Shown: positions 6,046-11,094 of the stretch, one piece after another
Numbering within the stretch: position 1 is the first letter of the stretch
How the letters are laid out: every line of letters begins with the position of its first letter
Assembly: GCA_029256465.1 (NCBI GenBank)
Contig: JAQSXW010000015.1
Coordinates: 1 to 11,094, forward strand
From: Evtepia sp.
GTDB lineage: Bacteria > Bacillota > Clostridia > Oscillospirales > Oscillospiraceae
Reading direction: 5' to 3'
Length of the DNA stretch: 11,094 bases
Program-made: the position numbers and the translations under genes
Notes under the pieces: generated by a model
Told to the model about the DNA's origin: nothing
Database searches by the model: none
The model's input: the letters and a program-made list of their open reading frames with translations, nothing else

Positions 6046-7293
6046 ATGTTTAACAAAGATTTTTTAATGGTTGTAATCGGACAGATCATCTCTCTGTTCG
6101 GCAACAACATCCTTCGCTACGCGCTGCCGCTCTACTTACTCAACAAAACACATTCGGCGACGCTGTATGGTACGGCAATGGCGCTGTCGTTTCTTCCGAT
6201 GCTACTGCTCTCGCCAGTGGGTGGTATCGTGGCTGACCGGGTGAACAAACGGAACGTGATGGCATGCCTGGATTTCTTTACCTCAGCGCTGATGCTATTT
6301 TACGCACTAAGCTTTGAGACCCTCCCTCTGGTACCTTTGCTTATTGCCGTTATGATGCTGCTCTACGGCATTCAGGGCGCTTATCAACCCACAGTGCAAG
6401 CGTCGCTGCCGGTGCTGACACCACCCGACAAGCTGATGGTCGGAAACGCCGTTATTAACATGGTAAACTCACTGGCCAGAGTGGTAGGTCCGGTGCTGGG
6501 CGGGCTGATCTTCGGATTTTGTGGAATAAAGCCGATTTTGTATCTCAGCATTGTCTGCTTTTTCCTCTCTGCCGTCATGGAACTTTTCATTCATATTCCC
6601 TTTGAAAAGCAGCATTTTGAGGGGAGCGTAATCTCTCTAGTGGCTTCTGACCTGCGGGAAAGCTGGCAGTTTATCCGGCATGAGCATCCGGAGATTGGAC
6701 GGTTAGGGTTGCTGCTCGCTGCAGTCAATCTGGTCTTTTCCGCACTGATCATCGTAGGATTACCCATTGTTGTCACCAGCCATCTGGGCTTTGACCAAGC
6801 CACAGGCAACCGGCTCTACGGATATGCGCAGGGCGCGCTGGCGGCTGGCGGACTATTGGGTGGACTGCTCTCAGGTGTTCTTGTCCATAAGCTAAAAGTC
6901 AGCCGTGGAGCAATGTTGATTTTTTGGTTAACGGCGACTCTGCTTCCAATGGGTCTTGCACTGCGGTTACCAATAGACTCAATGACAGCTTATCTGCTTA
7001 TTGCCGGCTTCTGCGCAATATTTATGATTTTTTCAACGATTTTTAACGTGGAAATGATTACTTATGTGCAGAAGATTACCCCTGCCACCCTCACCGGAAA
7101 GGTCATGGCTCTACTCATGTGCCTTGTCATGTGCGGTAATCCTATTGGGCAGGCAATCTATGGTGTGCTGTTCGAATGCCTATCGGCCAATGTTGATTGG
7201 ATTTACTTTGGCGCATTCACGGTCTGTCTCGGTCTGTGCATGGTTTCCCATATCTTATTTCGTCAACTGAACGATGAGGTAATTACATCCTGA
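6046..7293 (+). CDS. MFS efflux-type transporter
   Basis: A 415-residue major facilitator protein with about twelve hydrophobic segments. The loop 2-3 motif A reads GGIVADRVNKRNV (residues 59-71). The N-terminus FNKDFLMVVIGQIISLFGN and overall length fit the MFS subgroup that includes EntS-like and macrolide-efflux-like exporters, so drug or metabolite export from the cytoplasm is likely but the substrate is unknown. The first ATG, 6046, lies 18 nt after the strong ribosome binding site AGGAGGA (6021-6027). An in-frame ATA at 6034 lies 6 nt after it and would add IKIK. The gene is alone, with a repressor-like operator on its promoter. Possible horizontal acquisition is suggested only by its isolation between two AT-rich, gene-poor stretches. 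Confidence 0.88.
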   Translation: MFNKDFLMVVIGQIISLFGNNILRYALPLYLLNKTHSATLYGTAMALSFLPMLLLSPVGGIVADRVNKRNVMACLDFFTSALMLFYALSFETLPLVPLLIAVMMLLYGIQGAYQPTVQASLPVLTPPDKLMVGNAVINMVNSLARVVGPVLGGLIFGFCGIKPILYLSIVCFFLSAVMELFIHIPFEKQHFEGSVISLVASDLRESWQFIRHEHPEIGRLGLLLAAVNLVFSALIIVGLPIVVTSHLGFDQATGNRLYGYAQGALAAGGLLGGLLSGVLVHKLKVSRGAMLIFWLTATLLPMGLALRLPIDSMTAYLLIAGFCAIFMIFSTIFNVEMITYVQKITPATLTGKVMALLMCLVMCGNPIGQAIYGVLFECLSANVDWIYFGAFTVCLGLCMVSHILFRQLNDEVITS

Positions 7294-7552
7294 AAACATG
7301 AAACAGGGTCAGCGAATCGGTTACGCTGCGGTAAAATAGATTCAATGAACTACCCGCCTCAAGCCAGCGAGGTATCTACAAATAGATTCTGCATGACCAG
7401 GAAAAGACTTTTCTTGCCGCGGAAAAGGATTTGGCAAATTAAATTCCACTCCTCTAATTTGGAAAAGTAATTTCCGCTTTCGTTCCGGCAGGGGTGGAAT
7501 TTAATTTTTCAATTGAGGCATGCAAAACCCTGCTACAGCATGCGGCTTGTAA
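7294..7552. other. Gene-free stretch downstream of the MFS gene
   Basis: No gene is visible. The stretch contains an exact 10-nt direct repeat, AAATAGATTC, at 7334-7343 and 7380-7389, a GAAAAG-A-CTTTTC dyad at 7401-7413, the long hairpin at 7436-7507, and two GCATGC sites (7518-7523, 7538-7543). I see no clear terminator directly behind the MFS stop. Confidence 0.6.
7436..7507 (+). terminator. Long-stem hairpin, possible terminator or short mobile repeat
   Basis: The 17-nt arms at 7436-7452 and 7491-7507 pair with one T-G wobble; the outer 14 bp are perfect. The 38-nt loop contains a nested stem, GGAAA (7461-7465) with TTTCC (7471-7475). The + strand has five T at 7505-7509, partly inside the arm. 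It may end MFS transcription, but the wide loop and long arms also fit the ends of a very small non-autonomous element. Confidence 0.45.
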
Positions 7553-7747
7553 TGCTTATTTACGTTACTTGCACAGAACATCTCCAAGGAGATTAGAGAA
7601 GACGAAGAAATAAAGAAGCTTGGCATTGAGGTAATGGTTATGTCTATTCTTGCTATCATGCCGACGAAAGAAACGGCGCGAGTTCTTGTGGCTCAGGCTC
7701 GTGAGGAAATCCTACGCAAAGCAGACGATGCATTGTATTGTCAATGA
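7553..7747 (+). pseudogene. SPFH/band-7 family protein, truncated fragment
   Basis: An open stretch of 64 codons between stops at 7550 and 7745 encodes a recognisable piece of an SPFH (stomatin/prohibitin/flotillin-type) protein. From about 7568 it reads LLAQNISKEIREDEE, then a KKLGIEVMVMSILAI segment, then MPTKETARVLVAQAREE and ILRKADDALY. This corresponds to the family's conserved stretch at the end of the band-7 domain, with its KPTPETARALEAEARE-type motif and the ADxAIY segment. The N-terminal membrane anchor, most of the domain and the whole coiled-coil C-terminus are missing. There is no ribosome binding site with a suitable start, although ATG codons occur in frame at 7634 and 7640. 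It is read as a remnant of a gene or a partial duplication; the family call rests on motif recognition only. Confidence 0.6.
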
Positions 7748-7788
7748 TAGCCGATAATTCTTTCCATATATCGCAATATCAAGGTAGA

Positions 7789-7825
7789 CAAAAGATGGCT
7801 ATCCGCTTAGGACAGCCGTCTTTTG
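7789..7825. terminator. Hairpin terminator downstream of the SLH protein gene
   Basis: The arms at 7789-7804 and 7810-7825 (16 nt each, one wobble and one mismatch) enclose a 5-nt loop. The stem ends in CAAAAGA/TCTTTTG, so both strands leave it with T-rich sequence, but neither has a long T-tract. It lies 45 nt beyond the stop of the - strand SLH gene and 42 nt beyond the SPFH fragment on the + strand. Confidence 0.65.
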
Positions 7826-7869
7826 ATTTCAATGGAAGGGAAAAATCGTCAGTTTAAAGGGATTCCAAC

Positions 7870-10800
7870 TTACTTTGCTTCGTTCTCATAGAAGCGCAGG
7901 AGAATTGTGGCTACCTGAGCGCGAGAGGCACCGCCCTGTGGCATGAGATTATTATCACTGCCCTGCACAAGTCCTGCATTCACTGCCCACGCCAGAGGTA
8001 GTAACGCATATTCTGAGATACTATCATAATCCGCAAATTTCCGGATAGCCATGCCGCCCTGCGTGGTTTTATACCCCTTATACTGGGCGTAGCGGTACAG
8101 GATTTTTGCCATCTGCTCCCGGGTGATGGAGCTTGTAGGATTGGTACCGTCAGAAATCCCGTTTTCTACAGCCCATGCACGGGCATCGTCCATATTAGTA
8201 GGCACCTTACCATCCATGCGAGCCAGCACCATCCAGATCATCTGGCGGGTCATGGCCGCATCAGGGCTGAACGTTTTATCCGAAGTACCGGAAAACAGGC
8301 CATTGTTATAGGCATAGGCTACACTGCCATAGTACCAAGAATCTTCAGCCACATCTGCAAACGGGAAGCTCACGATCAGGTACTGAGACAGATGCTCCGT
8401 GGTGAAGGTCACCTTGCCGTCCGCATAAGTCCCCTTTTTCGGCTCAATCGTACCGTCATCCTTCATAAACCAGACGGTAATGCTGCCGGAGTTCTCTCCA
8501 GATTTCAGAGCATAGGGGATGGAAACGGTGATTTTACCTCCGCCGAAGGTGCTGGTTTTTGTACCTCCCACGAAGACATTCACATCCACCACGACTGCGG
8601 AATCTGCCTGTGCGCCGAGAATTGCCTTTTGGGTGTCGGTGAGCTTGGAACTGCTAATGGTTTTAACGGAAAATGTTACATCTCCCTTATCGCCGACAGA
8701 GGCTAGCGCGTCTTTGGCAAGGGTCACGGTGCCGGTGGGCAGTGCCACTGCAAGCCCCCTGAAACCTTTCGCGCTCTGTACAGCCGAAACCATCTTGGAG
8801 GGTACAGTTGCCTCGTCCACTTTCAGTCCGGACACATCCGCGGTGACGGTGCCGATGTCTTTAGCGGCGGAAGCGATTGCAGCAAGCTGCGAATCATTCA
8901 TGCTGATGGTGGCTTTACCATCCTTTGTTGTAACTACGACCTTGCTACTGCCATCGTTAGAGGAGACGGGTATGGTGATTTCCTTAGTGGTGTTGTCCCC
9001 ACTGGAACTACTTGCGCTGCCGCTGGAACTGCTTCCTCCGGTATTGGAAGATGCAACTGTAACTGTTACTGTGTAACTCTGCGTTGTGCCATTTTCGGCT
9101 GTCACAGTATAGGTAACGGGAGTCGTAAAGTTCTGCATTGCTCCACTCACCGGAGAAACAGTTGCTTTTTCGCTGACAGTAATCATAGGTGTCAATGCTG
9201 AAACGCTTGTTGCGTAGGGAACCGTCACCGATATCGTATGGTTAGTTTGGTCAATGGTACCCGCATATGATCCTATGGAAAATGCGTTGATTGCTTTCGC
9301 ACTGCTTCTTGTATCTGAAGAGACTGTGAAACTGCCAATATTGGCGTTTGCTGATATTAGGTTGTCGAAGCCGTCCTTATATGCGTCGGAAGAAATCGCC
9401 GCTGTATAGGTTTTGCCGTGAGCAAGTGATAACGGCTTGTTGGTGCTATCCAAAAAGCGTGAAAGAGGAATGGTCGCTTTGCAGCTCGTATCCGTACCGC
9501 TGATATAGCTATCACTTGCCCCTATGGTATAGGTATACGTGTTGACCCCGTCAGACAAGGTAACTGTTCCATTCGTTATACCTGTAACAGTTTCGCTGAA
9601 ACTCAGTTCAATGGCTGCTGTTGAAGCAGACACACCCGTACCGATCGGTGAGCTTAAGCTAATACTCGGAGCGAATGTATCTTTTTTTACAGTATCAGTA
9701 TTAGTTGAGCCAGTGTTTCCGCTTGTATCTGTCAGCTTCACACTGAGGGTAAGCGTTCCGTCAGATAGACTACTTAAGTCGATTCCGGTTATCTGCTGAT
9801 TTGCAGAACTGATTGTCCCGCTGCCTGTAACCGTTGCGGCCCCACCCGAGCTTGAAATTGTATAATTGTAAGTGGCTTGGTTTTCGGCTCCGGAAACTGT
9901 AAATGATGCCGCTGCTTGATTGCCACTGTTTATATAGGTCTCGTCAAAGCTTGCTGAGTAACCGGATGGTGCCGTAGTATCAGGTATGATAAAACTATTT
10001 TGATTGGTACTTGCGTTCGGCTCCGAAACGACTGCAGAAACGTTGCCTACAGCATCTACGCACACAAAATAGAGAGAATATGAGCCTTGAGCGTAATTGG
10101 CAATATCGATATGCAGCGTGGATGAGGCATTGGCATAGGCATAATTAAATGAGCCGTAGTAGGAGGCCACCCCCCCTGAGGCATCCTTGCCCTGGCTGAC
10201 CTGTGTGCTTGTCGGCACTGAGGTAGAAGAGGGCACTACCACATACTTTATGGAGCCAACCTCATTGAAGCAGGCGCCAAAGGACAGAACATGGGTGTCC
10301 GTATCCGTACTAAAATATGAAGTGCCCACACTGCTCGGAGGCGTCTGATCCTGTAGTGTAGTAAAATCAGCTTTTACAATTGAGGAAACGTTCCCCATGC
10401 TGTCCACAGCACAGGCATACGCCGTATATTCGGTTAAGCAGCTAAGTCCCGTGACCGTTGCGGAGAGCGTCCCGCTGCCGGACAGATGCACGGCGGCGTT
10501 GCTTGATAGGATTTCATCGACCGTAGGAGCTGCCGCGCTCTTCGGCAGTGTGACGACATATACATTGGAAGTCTCGTCAACGGTGGCTGGAATTGTTGTA
10601 GAAAAATCCCCCGGGGCGACGGTGCCCATTGTAATTTGGGGTGCGGCTGTATCACTGGGATTAACGCCAGACTTGCACATCAGCGTAAAATCTTTGGTAA
10701 GGCTATCCTTGGTAAGGGTCAACGTTACCTCGGTATCCGAGGCAGGAGCACTGAAGCTGACGGTATTACCGCTCACCGAAAGTACGCTGGAGTTAGAGGA

Positions 10801-11094
10801 TGACCAGGTGGCTCCGCTAATTGAAGGAAGGTTGAAACTGTGTCGGACCAGCTTATTCGTGTCACTTAAAGAGGAGCTCGTGGTGTTTTCATACAGATAG
10901 ATCGGAACCGCGCTGAGCCATGAGTACAGTGCGGTAGCTGTATCACTTGAAGAAGCGAAGACTTTCAGCTGCGGGTAGGTGTCAGCTGAAGTCTGCCATA
11001 CATCTGTGCTCCAGGATGTGGGTAGCACACCACTTCCGGCACCTGACATCTGAGAGGTTGTTCTGCCAGTAATCATTTTATTCCAACCGTTAAT
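7870..11094 (-). CDS. Large S-layer-type surface protein with Ig/FN3-like repeats and three SLH domains, 5' end outside window
   Basis: The frame is open to the window edge, reading INGWNK before the ATG at 11076, so the visible 1074 residues are the C-terminal part. In order: an N-terminal piece with WSTDVWQTS and TYPQLKVF, common at the ends of large clostridial surface proteins; an Ig-like stretch (about 60-140); two FN3/Ig-like units (about 148-245 and 250-365) with the shared pattern CAVDSMGNVSS / CVDAVGNVSA; two more Ig-like units (about 373-470 and 475-592) beginning after TTAPS and TFAPS; a DUF5018-like domain (about 601-681); a Ser/Gly linker (682-702); a beta-rich region; and three SLH domains (about 911-960, 970-1006, 1020-1069) that should bind secondary cell-wall polymer. 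It is probably exported, wall-bound and adhesive or structural; signal peptide and ligand domains are not visible. Confidence 0.9.
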   Translation of the reverse strand: MNGWNKMITGRTTSQMSGAGSGVLPTSWSTDVWQTSADTYPQLKVFASSSDTATALYSWLSAVPIYLYENTTSSSLSDTNKLVRHSFNLPSISGATWSSSNSSVLSVSGNTVSFSAPASDTEVTLTLTKDSLTKDFTLMCKSGVNPSDTAAPQITMGTVAPGDFSTTIPATVDETSNVYVVTLPKSAAAPTVDEILSSNAAVHLSGSGTLSATVTGLSCLTEYTAYACAVDSMGNVSSIVKADFTTLQDQTPPSSVGTSYFSTDTDTHVLSFGACFNEVGSIKYVVVPSSTSVPTSTQVSQGKDASGGVASYYGSFNYAYANASSTLHIDIANYAQGSYSLYFVCVDAVGNVSAVVSEPNASTNQNSFIIPDTTAPSGYSASFDETYINSGNQAAASFTVSGAENQATYNYTISSSGGAATVTGSGTISSANQQITGIDLSSLSDGTLTLSVKLTDTSGNTGSTNTDTVKKDTFAPSISLSSPIGTGVSASTAAIELSFSETVTGITNGTVTLSDGVNTYTYTIGASDSYISGTDTSCKATIPLSRFLDSTNKPLSLAHGKTYTAAISSDAYKDGFDNLISANANIGSFTVSSDTRSSAKAINAFSIGSYAGTIDQTNHTISVTVPYATSVSALTPMITVSEKATVSPVSGAMQNFTTPVTYTVTAENGTTQSYTVTVTVASSNTGGSSSSGSASSSSGDNTTKEITIPVSSNDGSSKVVVTTKDGKATISMNDSQLAAIASAAKDIGTVTADVSGLKVDEATVPSKMVSAVQSAKGFRGLAVALPTGTVTLAKDALASVGDKGDVTFSVKTISSSKLTDTQKAILGAQADSAVVVDVNVFVGGTKTSTFGGGKITVSIPYALKSGENSGSITVWFMKDDGTIEPKKGTYADGKVTFTTEHLSQYLIVSFPFADVAEDSWYYGSVAYAYNNGLFSGTSDKTFSPDAAMTRQMIWMVLARMDGKVPTNMDDARAWAVENGISDGTNPTSSITREQMAKILYRYAQYKGYKTTQGGMAIRKFADYDSISEYALLPLAWAVNAGLVQGSDNNLMPQGGASRAQVATILLRFYENEAK

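Noticed and set aside
8392..10900. Long + strand frames rich in Val, Leu, Thr and Ser
   Set aside because: They are antisense shadows of the Ser/Thr-rich SLH protein gene; the coding strand has clear Ig-like and SLH domains.

Overview
The window looks like a chromosomal segment from a Gram-positive anaerobe of the class Clostridia, probably a gut Oscillospiraceae-type bacterium. This is inferred from the gene families present: an EFR1-type flavodoxin/ferredoxin, a VanW protein with a Pro/Thr tail, a DUF975-like membrane protein, an Ig-like/SLH surface protein, a paired short-chain ChrA transporter and a PepV-type dipeptidase. Base composition is moderate in the genes and clearly AT-rich in two intergenic stretches. 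No rRNA, tRNA, CRISPR array, transposase or integrase is visible.

Layout, left to right. (1) Positions 1-1547, + strand: the 3' end of an M20 dipeptidase gene, then two half-size chromate transporter genes that overlap by 4 nt; a strong hairpin at 1554-1588 closes this unit. (2) Positions 1598-4506, - strand: a promoter at 4478-4506 drives a VanW-family envelope protein, and the DUF975-like membrane protein gene behind it overlaps it by 4 nt. The VanW protein ends in a Pro/Thr/Glu tail encoded by a 24-bp tandem repeat. (3) Positions 4535-5480, + strand: a promoter and an EFR1-type flavodoxin plus 2x[4Fe-4S] protein, divergent from the vanW unit. Its start is best read as TTG at 4653. (4) Positions 5481-5997: an AT-rich gene-free stretch with three inverted repeats and a candidate orphan promoter. 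(5) Positions 5967-7293, + strand: an MFS efflux-type transporter whose promoter is overlapped by a 17-nt dyad placed like a TetR-type operator, although no regulator gene is in the window. (6) Positions 7294-7869: a second gene-poor stretch holding a long imperfect hairpin and a truncated SPFH/band-7 coding fragment. (7) Positions 7870-11094, - strand: the C-terminal 1074 residues of a large surface protein (Ig/FN3-like domains, a DUF5018-like domain, a Ser/Gly linker, three SLH domains) whose N-terminus lies beyond the window.

The genes do not form one pathway. Two of them, the VanW protein and the SLH protein, belong to the cell envelope; the ChrA pair and the MFS protein are transporters; the EFR1-type protein is a redox protein. 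I see no clearly new biological system. The points most worth a second look are the MFS start and operator architecture, the orphan SPFH fragment beside a long inverted repeat, the dyad cluster at 5524-5687, the in-frame VNTR in the VanW tail, and the non-ATG start of the EFR1-type gene.
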